From Acidobacteriaceae bacterium UBA1795 (GTDB taxonomy: Bacteria; Acidobacteriota; Terriglobia; Terriglobales; Acidobacteriaceae), in the NCBI GenBank assembly GCA_002314435.1, contig DCFV01000198.1, positions 1 through 35,835 on the forward strand: a stretch of DNA of 35,835 nucleotides, given 5' to 3'. This document shows positions 16,672 to 26,630 of the stretch, piece after piece. Position 1 is the first letter of the stretch, and the number at the start of each line of letters is the position of its first letter. The position numbers and the translations under genes are program-made. The notes beneath the pieces were generated by a model. It had not been told where the DNA came from. It saw only the letters and a program-made list of their open reading frames with translations, and made no database searches.

Positions 16672-18805
16672 GAGTCCAGGACTCCATCAGAAAATTCCAT
16701 AACAACTTGGGCCAGGTAATGAGTGTGACGCGCGGGGGCAGTGGCGCGCTGACTTCAATGAGCGTGCCTTGTCCGGGCGTGCTGTGAACGTGAAGACTGC
16801 CCAGGACGGCCTGGGCTCTTCGGCGCATTCCGCGGATGCCGAAGCCATGATTCGCCTTGGAGGTATCAAATCCAGAGCCATTGTCCTCCACCTGCAGCGT
16901 TGCGGACGTTGGCTCGTAGTTCAACTTGATTTTGAGCATGGTGGGGTGTGCATGCCGCAGTGAGTTTGCAATCGACTCCTGCCCGACCCGGAAGAGAGTG
17001 TCAGAGACGCGCAGTGGGATGGGGCGAATTTCGCCGGTCCTCTCGGCGATGACCTGTACGGAACTTCCCTGCACGAGGCGGCGCGCAAAGTGTTCCAGTG
17101 CGGTAAAGGGGTCTTCTGACTCCAGCGATTCAGGGTGCAGCATGGCGATGCTCCGCCGAGCCTCTTCATGGCTGTGGCGCACAAGGTTGCTCGCCAACTC
17201 GAGCTGCTGGTGAATCGCCGTCTCCTGCCGGGAGAGGTTATTCGTGATTGCCTGGAGCTGAAATCCGATGCCCGCGAAGCTTTGCGCGAGAGTGTCGTGC
17301 ATTTCGTGCGCCAGGCGTTCGCGTTCCGCCAGAACAGCACGCAGCCGCCAGTTCTCAACCCGGTGGTATGCAAATACACCGGCCAGTGTGAGCAGAAGTA
17401 GAGCAGACAGTAGGGCGATGACGTGAGTTGTGGTCCACCAGGGAGGCCCGGCGAGAACACGTACATCTTCACTGGAGCGGAGCAGGAGAACGAACGGAGT
17501 GAGGTTGTTGGTGAAGGCCGAATCGACAACACAGACGCCACGCAGGCTGAGTCGACTTCCGACTTTGAGCTTGTCGAACAAGTATGCGCTGCGGCCTGGA
17601 TTCATGACGGCACGAAAGGATTGTCCGCCGTCTTCAAGGTCGAGGATGAGTGTGTTCTCCGGGCCTCGTTCCTTTGCGGTCAGTCTGCCCTGCACCTCAA
17701 TGAAGGTGGCATCGAACTTTCCGGTGGACGCCTGCGATGCCGTGACGGAGACGGGCGCCATTGGGATGCCCTCCCAGAGCAGGCGGACGGAGGCATCATC
17801 GATGACGGAGCTGAACATACCGGGCCGGACGGTACCAGTGACTTCGACCTCATCGCCTACTTTGAGCGCTGGCGAACCGCGGGGCTTTACATAGGCTCCC
17901 CCGGTCGAGTCCTGCACAAAGAGCAAGGACGAGTTCAGGATGACTACTCCGCGAATGGATGCTTGGGCAGGCGCCGCGAGAAAGGCCAGATGGAGGTTTT
18001 CAATGCTCTCCGCGGGAGTATTGGCCGGCGGAGGCGCCGAAAGCGAAGCTAGCGTACTGGTCAGCGCAGAATTGAATTGCGGAGGATTCCCCGGCGCGCG
18101 CACGCCACGGTCGGTCTCATTGCGCAACATGGCCATCAGGTCGCCGTTTTCAGCTGGTCGAACGACTACATTGCTCCATGTGCCGCCCGATCGGTAGGAA
18201 CGCAAGCCAATTCGGCCGGAGACAGTGCAATTGGGGTCAGTGATCGCAATCGACTCAGGGGACGGATGCACGACACTGCTGAGTGCCGCAACAATCTGGC
18301 AGTCATATGCAAGCAGCTTGAGGTGGTAACGCTCAAAGGGATGGATGCCGCCAGGAAAGGAGACTCTCTTGGTGATCTCTCTCCAGCCGTGCTCCGCACG
18401 ACCTAACACCAGCGTGTTGTCGGGGGTGCGAATGCCGGAATAGTAGCCGCTGTAGGCATCCACACCTTCCTCTTCTTTGCCCGACCGGATGACCAGGCCG
18501 GCGTCTCCCTGACCGAGGAGACTGATATCAGCTTCGATTGAGTAGTTGCGCCAATAGGGCGAGCCAGCGATCAACTTGGCACCGCGCTCATCGGACTCAT
18601 TGCGCATGATTCCATTCGCAAGTTCCCAAGTTCCGCCGAATGCAGTCCATTCATCCGCTTTTCCGGCTGCAAATGAATCCTGGTAATCGTGGGCATAGGC
18701 GGGATTATGCCTATATACGCGCCAGCCGATGAATCCGAGAGCAACGACGATGCAAACCGTCAATGCAATCAGAACTCCGCGGCGGGCTGTGGTGTGGATG
18801 CTCAT
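16625..18805 (-). CDS. membrane sensor histidine kinase with carbohydrate-type periplasmic domains
   Basis: 726 residues from ATG 18805, chosen because it overlaps the upstream stop as ATGA. Layout: membrane segment about 10-30; a periplasmic concanavalin-like (DUF1080/LamG-type) domain about 40-200; a second beta-rich OB-like domain about 270-430; membrane segment about 455-479; HisKA_3 dimerisation helix with phospho-acceptor H503 in HEMHDTLAQSF; and an HATPase domain with N-box FRVGQESIANSLRHA and DNGSGFD and GFGIRGM motifs. It signals to the overlapping NarL-type regulator. The first periplasmic domain is of a type that often binds glycans, and the upstream gene is a sugar-binding-type lipoprotein, so an extracellular saccharide signal is likely. 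Confidence 0.9.
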   Translation of the reverse strand: MSIHTTARRGVLIALTVCIVVALGFIGWRVYRHNPAYAHDYQDSFAAGKADEWTAFGGTWELANGIMRNESDERGAKLIAGSPYWRNYSIEADISLLGQGDAGLVIRSGKEEEGVDAYSGYYSGIRTPDNTLVLGRAEHGWREITKRVSFPGGIHPFERYHLKLLAYDCQIVAALSSVVHPSPESIAITDPNCTVSGRIGLRSYRSGGTWSNVVVRPAENGDLMAMLRNETDRGVRAPGNPPQFNSALTSTLASLSAPPPANTPAESIENLHLAFLAAPAQASIRGVVILNSSLLFVQDSTGGAYVKPRGSPALKVGDEVEVTGTVRPGMFSSVIDDASVRLLWEGIPMAPVSVTASQASTGKFDATFIEVQGRLTAKERGPENTLILDLEDGGQSFRAVMNPGRSAYLFDKLKVGSRLSLRGVCVVDSAFTNNLTPFVLLLRSSEDVRVLAGPPWWTTTHVIALLSALLLLTLAGVFAYHRVENWRLRAVLAERERLAHEMHDTLAQSFAGIGFQLQAITNNLSRQETAIHQQLELASNLVRHSHEEARRSIAMLHPESLESEDPFTALEHFARRLVQGSSVQVIAERTGEIRPIPLRVSDTLFRVGQESIANSLRHAHPTMLKIKLNYEPTSATLQVEDNGSGFDTSKANHGFGIRGMRRRAQAVLGSLHVHSTPGQGTLIEVSAPLPPRVTLITWPKLLWNFLMESWTHARPSKLSNSHSYRG

Positions 18806-19830
18806 GAAGTTGAACTCCATGTCCAATGACCGGGGCTCCAATCGAGGGACAGCATCTGGCGAACCTCCGTGGAGTTCGCATTTTCACGCGTGATCATGCG
18901 GGGATGGAGACGTGTAACGGGCGGGACCGATTGTCCCTGGCGCATGGCATGGATCAGTTCGACAGCGCGCTGCCCCATCTGTTTGGTGTCTGCCTGGATG
19001 ATGCAATCGAGGTTATCTCTTTGATCAAACGGCGGGGGTCCAGCCACATCGAATCCGATGATCTTGAAGGGATGGCGGGGATGGATGGAGTCGATAGCAG
19101 AGAACACACCATCGAGCGTCGTCCACAATAGCGCGACACACACATCGATATTCGGATTGGATTCGAGGAACTCGTGCACAACTTGCCGTTCACGCAGCAC
19201 ATTGAACGAGCCGGTCCGCTTCGCGACCACGCGAATACCAGGGTAATGGGCGGCAAGCGTCTGCTGAAAAGCGCGGGCGCGATCGGTCACGCCTAATACA
19301 TCCGGGTTTATGCCAAGCAGCGCCACGGTTCCTTTGCCGTTCAGGAGCAGGGCGACGCGTTCCGCGGCAAGCCTGCCCGCCTCCTCATCGTCATTCAGGA
19401 TGTAGGCAAGTTTTCCGCCGGCCGGAAGCGAGAGAGGCGTATCGATGATCACTGTTGGAATGTCCTGCGCCAAGGCGCGCCGTACGGGACTGATGAGAGA
19501 CAGCACCTGGGTTGGTGCGATTACGAGTCCCTGATAGCGCCTGCTGGAAACCACATGGTCGATGAGACGGACCTGTGCAGCAACATCATCCTCGCGCATC
19601 GGGGCATTCCAGTAGATGACCGATCCTGTGTGGCTTGCGGCAGTTTCTGCGCCGGCATGTGCGAGATCCCACAGCAACATGCCATCCGTCTGCGGAATCA
19701 CAGCAATCATCTCCTGCCTGCTGTGCCTGCAGGAGGTTGCAAACAAGATGATGAAATATGTCAGGGTCAGACCGCGCTCGAGTAGAGAGGAGTGCCGACC
19801 CGAGCGTCTGTGTTGCTCGATTCTCTTCAT
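18802..19830 (-). CDS. periplasmic sugar-binding-type lipoprotein (LacI/RbsB fold), sensor component
   Basis: 342 residues from ATG 19830. The longer frame to 19965 is rejected because the signal would then be internal and the leader contains a palindrome. Residues 16-33 are hydrophobic and end in a lipobox-like ATSC at C34. The mature part is a type-1 periplasmic-binding fold: AVIPQTDGMLLWDLAHAG, the GLVIAPTQ strand, TVIIDTPL, LAAERVALLLNGKGTVALLG, and KIIGFDVAG. No ABC permease or ATPase is adjacent; instead it overlaps the sensor kinase by 4 bases, so it probably presents a bound sugar to the kinase. This makes a three-component sensor (inference). Confidence 0.85.
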   Translation of the reverse strand: MKRIEQHRRSGRHSSLLERGLTLTYFIILFATSCRHSRQEMIAVIPQTDGMLLWDLAHAGAETAASHTGSVIYWNAPMREDDVAAQVRLIDHVVSSRRYQGLVIAPTQVLSLISPVRRALAQDIPTVIIDTPLSLPAGGKLAYILNDDEEAGRLAAERVALLLNGKGTVALLGINPDVLGVTDRARAFQQTLAAHYPGIRVVAKRTGSFNVLRERQVVHEFLESNPNIDVCVALLWTTLDGVFSAIDSIHPRHPFKIIGFDVAGPPPFDQRDNLDCIIQADTKQMGQRAVELIHAMRQGQSVPPVTRLHPRMITRENANSTEVRQMLSLDWSPGHWTWSSTS

Positions 19831-19883
19831 TGCAGGCTGGATGGAGTCTACCTCCGATGACCGCTTCCAGCAACCAACAACAG

Positions 19884-19901
19884 GTAGTCCAAATGGACTA
19901 C
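19884..19901. promoter_or_regulatory. 18-bp palindrome, candidate operator
   Basis: GTAGTCC (19884-19890) and GGACTAC (19895-19901) flank AAAT; the outer A and T of the spacer also pair, so only the central AA is unpaired. It lies between the divergent starts of the binding protein (19830) and the TonB-dependent receptor (20072), where NarL-type regulators often bind. No second copy was noticed. Confidence 0.55.
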
Positions 19902-20071
19902 TCACTAGTGGTCGCATTGTCTTATGCGCAAGCCGATCGATCGGAGTAGCGTCTCTGTGTCTCACAAGAGCCAGAATTTTGTGAAACGTTTTCAGTCAAC
20001 CGGGATTTGCGATTCGTAAGCAAAGCACGGAACGGGTTGCGAATACACCGCCAAACGCTTCGGAGAACACC

Positions 20072-23000
20072 ATGAAGGAAGCCATACGCGAACGGACAAC
20101 CGTACTTTCCCTGTTGCTCCTGCTGTCGGTTGCTCAGTGCTTTGCACAGTTCAACAGCGGAGTGCAAGGAAATGTACTCGACGCGAAAGGGGCCGCTGTG
20201 CCCAATGCTTCTGTTTTGCTGACGAACGTAGACACGGGCGTTAAGCAGACAGCAGTCAGCAATCAGAGCGGCGTCTATCGGTTCACCAGCATAGCGCCCG
20301 GCGACTACACGGTAACCGGGACGGCGCAGGGATTTACGCCCACAACGGTGTCTGTGACGGTGACAACGGCGCAGACGCGCGATGTCACCTTGACTCTTGC
20401 GGTTGGACAAGTCCAATCAACGGTTAACGTCACAGCGCAGGCCCCTCTGCTCGACACCTCAGACAGCCGGTTTGAACAGACGCTGGATACGGCGGCTCTG
20501 CAGACGCTGCCCATGGCAGGACGCAATCCAACGAATGTGATCACGGTTGCGCCCGGCGTTACGGGCAAGGGTGGCCAAGCTTCACCCGGCACAAATAACT
20601 CCACGAACTTTGCTCCAGAGAACTGGGTGGACGCCAGCGCAAATGGGCGTGGCGCCAATGGCAATCAGTACGTAGTGGATGGAATGGACGTGACGAGCAG
20701 CATCCGACCCGGCGTCATCAACCTTACGCCGAATGCCGATGCAGTTTCAGAAGTCAGTGTGCAGACAAACACCTACACGGTCGACTATGGGCGCGCGAGT
20801 TCGATCCAGACAGTCATGACCAGCTCCTCGGGAACCAACGATTTCCATGGTGTTGCCAGCCTGTATTACACATCGCAGCAGCTTACGGCCCGCGGGGAAT
20901 TTGGTGTACCGCAGCCAGAAAAGCTGAACCCGTATCATACCTCCAACATGTCCTTCACAGTGGGTGGTCCTGTGATTCCCCGCAAGCAGTTCTTTTTCTT
21001 CGTCGGTTATGAGCCCTATCTTTCGATGGCTTCGAACGGAAGCGGACTTGTGACGTACGAAGATCCGGCGTTCCTTAGCTTTGCTAAAACGGCCATGCCT
21101 GGAAGTCCAGAAGTTGATCTGATGGATAAGTACAAGCCAAGCGGTGCGAGCACTGCTGGCGTAGCCTCGACTGCCGGACAACTGTGGAGCAATGTTCTTC
21201 CCACCGCCGATCAGGCTGCGTGTGTGAGCGGCGTCGGGAACCTGCCCGCTTCATACGACAACATTCCCTGCTCGACTGCCGTCTTCGACAACGGGCATTT
21301 CAACTCTTCCAGCTACTACAACGCCAAGCAGTACAACATCCGGCTCGACAAGTACTTCAGCAAAGACCGCATCTACGGGAACTTCTTCCGGAATACGATC
21401 TCCGGCGGCGGTCCCAGTGTTCGTCCGGCCTTTGCGACGACGAATGCGTTCTATGTCTTTTCGCTGCAGGTGAACGAGACCCACACGTTCTCAGCCAACA
21501 TGCTGAATGAAGCCATCTTCGGCTACAACAGGATCGAAGGTATGTCTCCGAAGACGGGTCTGTTCACGGTCCCGATTGTGAACGTGAACCAGCTGGGGAC
21601 GGGATGGGGAGACGGATTTGCGCAGGGTGATTACATTCAGCATTCGTATCACTGGCGCGACGTTCTTACCCGAATTGTGGGTTCGCACAGCTTTAAAGGT
21701 GGATTCGAAGCATGGCGCGGAGATGACATCGCGATGTTTGCCGGTGCGTATGGACAGGCGAACTTCTACTACCAGAACATGATCGATCTCATCAACGACA
21801 ATCCATACACCGAGAGCGGCCTGTCCTACGATCCCGTGACCGGCAAGGCCGCGCCTGGCAACTACGGCTACAAGGCAACCACTTTTGGCTTGTTCGCGGA
21901 AGACACGTGGAAGGCCAACCGGAAACTGACCGTCAATTACGGCATCCGCTACGACAACTTCGGCAACCCGTATGTTGCGCTGAAGGGAACAGTGCTGGCC
22001 AACTTCCATCTTGCTCAGGGAGCGTCGATGGCTGACCAGGTGGCAAACGGCGTTATGAAGCAGCAGTCGAACGTCTTCAGCAACTCGATGAATTGGATCT
22101 TCAGTCCGAGGATCGGATTCGCTTACGCTCCGCTTGCGAATAACAAGTGGGTTGTGCGCGGAGGATTCGGCCTGTTCCACGATCTGTTTACGCTGGGCAA
22201 CGCAGAGAACGGGCTCAAGGGCAATCCTCCGGGCTTTGTGGTGCCGACCTTCTACAACAATGGATCCACTGCGGCGCCGATATTCAGTTACGGTACGCAG
22301 AACAGCTATCCGTATGGATTCGAGTATCCCGCCTTTGTTGGTCAGCCGCTGGATGCAAAGGGTGGTATTCCTGGATCGCAGATCAGCGTGGGCGGTACGG
22401 CTGTGAATCTGTCTTCGGCCAATACGCTTAACTGGTCGGGTGCCCTGGAGCGCCAAGTAGGCCAGAACGTTACAGCCAGCTTTGGTTACTCGGGCTCGCA
22501 TTCGAGCAATATCGTTGTAGGCGGCGGCAATACGGGTAACACCTCCTACGGTGTCGATTTGAATTTGATTCCGGGAGATCTGATCCAAAATCCGGTGTTC
22601 GATTCCAACGGGGTATGGACGGGGTCCGGTGTCCAGACTCGTCTCAACCACAGCTTTGGCGGTATCACCTATGCCTATAACGGCGCCCGCCAGAACTACT
22701 ACGGATTGATCGCAGCAATGAAGGGCCGCTTCAGCAAACACGGATTCTTCACTGCGTCGTACACCTACTCCTCATCGAAGGACAACTCAAACAATTACCC
22801 GAGCGGCTATACGGCCACCGGTGGTTCGTCGTACAACATCGAACAGTGGTACAGTGCGTCTCCATGGGATGTTCCGAATCGCTTCTCACTGGGCTGGAGC
22901 TACGACATCCCTGGCGTCAAAGGCAAGGGCACCTTTACCGACAGGCTGACGTCCGGCTGGACGATGGCGGGCACCACCATTCTTCAATCGGGCAACCCCT

Positions 23001-23524
23001 TCTACGTCTATAACAACAATCCGCTGGCGCTGGTTGATACGGCGGGTGTGACGGTCACCTCTGCCAACTACGCGAGTGAAGTGGCGGCCGGACATATCGC
23101 TTTTGCCGCGAACAGCGGAAACTATGCGGCAGACGGCTTGAATCACAACATTCCGAACGCCGTGAGCTACAAGCAGAAGAAGGACCGGAAGTCCTACCAG
23201 TACACAGGTGTGGTGGACTCCGGCATTATCAGCCATGCTCAATTCACACAGCCTGATTTCAAGTCCGGCGGAACTGAGGGCAACCAGAAGTTGAATCAAT
23301 TCAGTAATCCCGGCTTTGCGCAGACTGATTTCACCGTCAAGAAGACAACCCAGATCTGGGAGCGGGTGGGAATTGAGTTCAGACTCGACACCTTCAACCT
23401 GTTCAACCGGGTGAACCTCAACAACGTTAACGCGAACTGGGGCGATGCAAGCGCAAGCTTCGGGACAACCAACAGCAACCTGCAACCGCGCAACATGCAG
23501 GTGGCCGCAAGGTTCGTCTTCTAA
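20072..23524 (+). CDS. TonB-dependent receptor, Oar-like, with carboxypeptidase-regulatory domain
   Basis: 1150 residues with GGAGAA six bases before the ATG. Signal peptide about 1-25 (LLLLLSVAQCFAQ). Residues about 28-110 form a carboxypeptidase-regulatory-like beta-sandwich (GVQGNVLDAKGAAVPNASV). A plug domain follows (about 115-240, with LPMAGRNPTNVI), then a large beta-barrel rich in aromatic strands, ending in a terminal phenylalanine (AARFVF) as in outer-membrane barrels. This is the acidobacterial expanded receptor type. It would take up an oligosaccharide across the outer membrane with TonB energy. It is divergent from the three-component sensor and followed 152 bases later by a secreted hydrolase-like gene. 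Confidence 0.93.
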   Translation: MKEAIRERTTVLSLLLLLSVAQCFAQFNSGVQGNVLDAKGAAVPNASVLLTNVDTGVKQTAVSNQSGVYRFTSIAPGDYTVTGTAQGFTPTTVSVTVTTAQTRDVTLTLAVGQVQSTVNVTAQAPLLDTSDSRFEQTLDTAALQTLPMAGRNPTNVITVAPGVTGKGGQASPGTNNSTNFAPENWVDASANGRGANGNQYVVDGMDVTSSIRPGVINLTPNADAVSEVSVQTNTYTVDYGRASSIQTVMTSSSGTNDFHGVASLYYTSQQLTARGEFGVPQPEKLNPYHTSNMSFTVGGPVIPRKQFFFFVGYEPYLSMASNGSGLVTYEDPAFLSFAKTAMPGSPEVDLMDKYKPSGASTAGVASTAGQLWSNVLPTADQAACVSGVGNLPASYDNIPCSTAVFDNGHFNSSSYYNAKQYNIRLDKYFSKDRIYGNFFRNTISGGGPSVRPAFATTNAFYVFSLQVNETHTFSANMLNEAIFGYNRIEGMSPKTGLFTVPIVNVNQLGTGWGDGFAQGDYIQHSYHWRDVLTRIVGSHSFKGGFEAWRGDDIAMFAGAYGQANFYYQNMIDLINDNPYTESGLSYDPVTGKAAPGNYGYKATTFGLFAEDTWKANRKLTVNYGIRYDNFGNPYVALKGTVLANFHLAQGASMADQVANGVMKQQSNVFSNSMNWIFSPRIGFAYAPLANNKWVVRGGFGLFHDLFTLGNAENGLKGNPPGFVVPTFYNNGSTAAPIFSYGTQNSYPYGFEYPAFVGQPLDAKGGIPGSQISVGGTAVNLSSANTLNWSGALERQVGQNVTASFGYSGSHSSNIVVGGGNTGNTSYGVDLNLIPGDLIQNPVFDSNGVWTGSGVQTRLNHSFGGITYAYNGARQNYYGLIAAMKGRFSKHGFFTASYTYSSSKDNSNNYPSGYTATGGSSYNIEQWYSASPWDVPNRFSLGWSYDIPGVKGKGTFTDRLTSGWTMAGTTILQSGNPFYVYNNNPLALVDTAGVTVTSANYASEVAAGHIAFAANSGNYAADGLNHNIPNAVSYKQKKDRKSYQYTGVVDSGIISHAQFTQPDFKSGGTEGNQKLNQFSNPGFAQTDFTVKKTTQIWERVGIEFRLDTFNLFNRVNLNNVNANWGDASASFGTTNSNLQPRNMQVAARFVF

Positions 23525-23559
23525 CCAGAAGACACCGACATAGCACCTGAACGAATCAC

Positions 23560-23603
23560 CTGACGGGCCTGGTGTGGATTGAACTACATCAGGCCTCTGT
23601 CAG
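23560..23603 (+). terminator. hairpin between receptor and hydrolase genes (attenuator or weak terminator)
   Basis: CTGAC (23560-23564) plus GGCCTG (23566-23571) pair with CAGGCC (23590-23595) plus GTCAG (23599-23603) across an 18-base loop. There is no T-run directly after, but a T-rich tract follows about 25 bases on. It may lower read-through or protect the 3' end of the receptor mRNA. Confidence 0.4.
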
Positions 23604-23676
23604 TTCACCAAACCAACAGATTGGCATTTCTACTTTTTGATTTTCCGACTCATTCGGCTGTAAACAAGGGGCTTCC

Positions 23677-26589
23677 ATGTTGCGCGCATCGCGTCCTCGT
23701 TCTGTCATAACCGCATTGTTCTTTGTTCTGTGCTCCGCCACGTTTGCACAAAAGCTGGAATTGAGGAATGGGAGCGTCGTCGCGGAGTTCGGGGCCCGCG
23801 GCCTCGTGTCTGTAACGGGTGGCCCATCAGCATCCCGCGTGGAGCTTGCTGCGGACGAATGGTCGATGGTCCTGTCTGACCGTAACCTGCGAAGTGCAGA
23901 TGCGAGTCCGACTGTACACAAGAACGGGGAGGACGAGGTTATCTATGAATACGACCTTGCCGGATACCGGATTCAGGCGGTGTACAGCATCAGGCCCGGA
24001 GCGGGTTTCGTCAGCAAACAGTTGCGCGTGAAGAACGCGCCGGGCGGGACTTTTACGGTCGACAAGGTTGTGCCATGGGAACTGCGTGTAACGAGTCCGG
24101 TGAAGTCGGACTTTACTCCTTCGGCGTATGTGCCGCATCTGGGCGCAACGCTGGAGCAGAGCCGGAAAGCTCTACCTGGCAAGGACTACGGAGTATTTCT
24201 CCGCCTTGAGAGCGGGGAAGGCGCGTTCGTTACGGTGCAGAATCCGTTTCTCGAAGTGCATCGAGAGGGGGAGTCTGTCAACATCTCGTATGCTCCCGAA
24301 ATGGAGTGGAAGTCGTCCTGGGGTGAATACACGAGTGACTTAGCCTGCATGGGAGCGTATCGGCTTACAGGGGTTCGTAAGGCGCGCGAGATGGTGCGGG
24401 AGTGGCACATGGCGTCCGGGCCCGCGTCTGCAGATGGCATGGATGACGCCGAGGTTGAAGCATTCACGGCATGTGTACGATCATTTCTGATTCATCCGTC
24501 TCCAGACCCAATCAGCGTACTGGTGGGATGGACCTTGAACGATTACCAGATCGATGCAGGGACACCGGAAGGACGTCAGGAATACAAGAAGATCATAGAC
24601 ACCGCCTCTGAACTGGGGATTCAGACGCTGCTCTATGCACCGGGCAATTCGCAAACGGCGGAGCGCACGAAGAGCGCCGATACGTGGAGCTGGGAATATG
24701 TTCTTTGGCTGGGGATGGGTCAGCAGATCCGCAAGAACCAGTGGAACCCGGCGAAGGACCCAATTCCGGATTCAGTGTCGGAGATGCTGGAGCATGCCAG
24801 GCAGAAACATGTAGGCTTGCTGGCCTATGTGTACCCATCTATTCCATTCGAGAAGGATCCGTCGTGGATTGTGCAGGGAGGGCCTGGGAGGCAGGGCGAG
24901 TCCTTTACCGATCCGCAATGGAAATACGCCACGCTTGCGTCCCGTACCTTTCAGGACTATCTGCTTGAAAACCTCATCGCCTTCAAGAAGCGTACCGGCA
25001 TCGCCGGGTATTCCTTCGACTACGCGTTCCTCAATCTGCCGGGCAGCAGCAGTTACGCGCAGTGGTACGGCTGGCGCAGGGTGATGGAGGCATTGCGCCG
25101 CGAATTTCCGTCGATTGTGATCGATGGTCGCCAGAGCTATCAGGTATTTGGACCATGGAGCTGGCTGGCCGGCAGCTATCCGCACCCGACCGGAACAGAT
25201 GAGCAGCCGGAAAGCTTCAAGCCCTATCCTGATTTGCACTTTGATCGCGTTTCAGCGGACCGCACCCGCTTTGTGAACTATTGGTACAGGAACTACCAGT
25301 TCGCGCCGGAAGAAGTCATTCCCGGCTATGCGACGCACCAGACGGAGCGCTCGCGCAGTCTCCCCGCAGAAGATGGGAAACCACCGAAAGCAGAGATGAT
25401 GTACACGCGCTACAAACCGCGTGACTGGGACTATCTCGGTTATCGGTACTCCTTCCTTTCTTCCATTGCGACCGGCGGATGGAACAACGTGGTGGACATG
25501 ATTCCTTCACGTGATCCGGAGGAAGCGCGCAGTTTCTCAGCGCAGGATAAGGCATGGATCCGGAGTTGGCTGCAGTGGACCGTGGAGCACAAGGAGTATC
25601 TGCGCCACACACGCACTATTCTGCAGCAACCTGCGATCGGCAACGTCGATGGCACATCCGCGATGATTGGCGACCATGGCTTCCTGTTCCTGTTCAATCC
25701 GAACTACAAGCGACTCGCTGTAGACTTCGTGCTGGATGAGAGCATTGGCCTGACGGGCGGCAAACGGTACATGTTGAAGGAGGTCTATCCGTTTTCAGGG
25801 CAGGCCATTGGCAAGGAGCACGCCGGCGTGTGGAGTCGCGGTGACCGCGTGCATCTGGTTCTGGATGGGACCAGCGCAACCGTACTCGAAATCGTTCCGG
25901 CCGGCGATCCTGCGCAGCCGGTGATATTCAACGCGGCGGCGGCTTCAGCGGGCGCGTTGCCGCAGGCTGCTCTCAAGGGTACGGTGTTGCAGCTAACGCA
26001 TGTTGGCGGGGAACCCGGGACAACGCGGACTGTCGGTGTGATGCTGCCGGCGGACACGCGCGTTTCAAGCGTGACCGTGAATGGAACGACTCAACGATTT
26101 ACGCAGACCGGCAGATATGTTGAAGTGAACCTTCATTTTGGCGGCGAAGGCTTTGGGCAGGCTGAGGAACTGAACCTGACTCGCGGGACGAATGGCGAAT
26201 TGTCAGGGACTTTTGAGGTTCCGCAACGGGTCTTCGATCAACTCGACGCTCGCAAGAAGGCGTGGCCAGTTCTGTGGGGCAAGGAGGACTACGAGTCCAC
26301 GTGGTTGGTTCCCGAGCGACTCCTGCTGTTTGTTCAGGCTGCGGATACAAAGGACTCTGCTGCCGTTACTGCGACTCTTGATGACAAGCCGCTAGAGTTC
26401 AAACCCGCATACAGCGCGGGGCGAGTTGAAGCACCCACGTTTGTTGGCTTCTATGCGGACTTGTCCAAGATTGCTCCCGGGTTCCGACATACAATCAGTA
26501 TGCGTGTTTCGGGCATGGAATCGGCACAGTTGCAGGGAGTCTTTTTCGATAATGTGGAAGCGCAACTTACGGAATCGCTTCAACCCTGA
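23677..26589 (+). CDS. large secreted (beta/alpha)8 glycosidase-like protein, possibly clan GH-D
   Basis: 970 residues with a signal peptide (about 1-24, ITALFFVLCSATFAQ). An N-terminal beta-sandwich (about 25-280) is followed by a barrel-like region (about 285-560) with GWTLNDYQID, LLYAPGNSQT, GLLAYVYPSIPF, GYSFDYAFLN (D448 a candidate nucleophile) and IVIDGRQSY (D483). A C-terminal part with GFLFLFNPNYKR and beta-rich domains resembles the layout of alpha-galactosidase-type enzymes of GH36/GH27/GH31. I cannot fix a family, so the catalytic residues are candidates only. It follows the receptor gene in the same direction and is likely a periplasmic or outer-surface saccharide hydrolase of the same uptake system. 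Confidence 0.7.
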   Translation: MLRASRPRSVITALFFVLCSATFAQKLELRNGSVVAEFGARGLVSVTGGPSASRVELAADEWSMVLSDRNLRSADASPTVHKNGEDEVIYEYDLAGYRIQAVYSIRPGAGFVSKQLRVKNAPGGTFTVDKVVPWELRVTSPVKSDFTPSAYVPHLGATLEQSRKALPGKDYGVFLRLESGEGAFVTVQNPFLEVHREGESVNISYAPEMEWKSSWGEYTSDLACMGAYRLTGVRKAREMVREWHMASGPASADGMDDAEVEAFTACVRSFLIHPSPDPISVLVGWTLNDYQIDAGTPEGRQEYKKIIDTASELGIQTLLYAPGNSQTAERTKSADTWSWEYVLWLGMGQQIRKNQWNPAKDPIPDSVSEMLEHARQKHVGLLAYVYPSIPFEKDPSWIVQGGPGRQGESFTDPQWKYATLASRTFQDYLLENLIAFKKRTGIAGYSFDYAFLNLPGSSSYAQWYGWRRVMEALRREFPSIVIDGRQSYQVFGPWSWLAGSYPHPTGTDEQPESFKPYPDLHFDRVSADRTRFVNYWYRNYQFAPEEVIPGYATHQTERSRSLPAEDGKPPKAEMMYTRYKPRDWDYLGYRYSFLSSIATGGWNNVVDMIPSRDPEEARSFSAQDKAWIRSWLQWTVEHKEYLRHTRTILQQPAIGNVDGTSAMIGDHGFLFLFNPNYKRLAVDFVLDESIGLTGGKRYMLKEVYPFSGQAIGKEHAGVWSRGDRVHLVLDGTSATVLEIVPAGDPAQPVIFNAAAASAGALPQAALKGTVLQLTHVGGEPGTTRTVGVMLPADTRVSSVTVNGTTQRFTQTGRYVEVNLHFGGEGFGQAEELNLTRGTNGELSGTFEVPQRVFDQLDARKKAWPVLWGKEDYESTWLVPERLLLFVQAADTKDSAAVTATLDDKPLEFKPAYSAGRVEAPTFVGFYADLSKIAPGFRHTISMRVSGMESAQLQGVFFDNVEAQLTESLQP

Positions 26590-26630
26590 CGGAAGATGCA
26601 TAGCGTGAAAGGCGGCCGGGACGGACCTGC

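Noticed and set aside
21491..22741. 416-codon open frame on the - strand
   Set aside because: It is antisense to the TonB-dependent receptor, with no family signature and unlikely composition (very V/R/I-rich).
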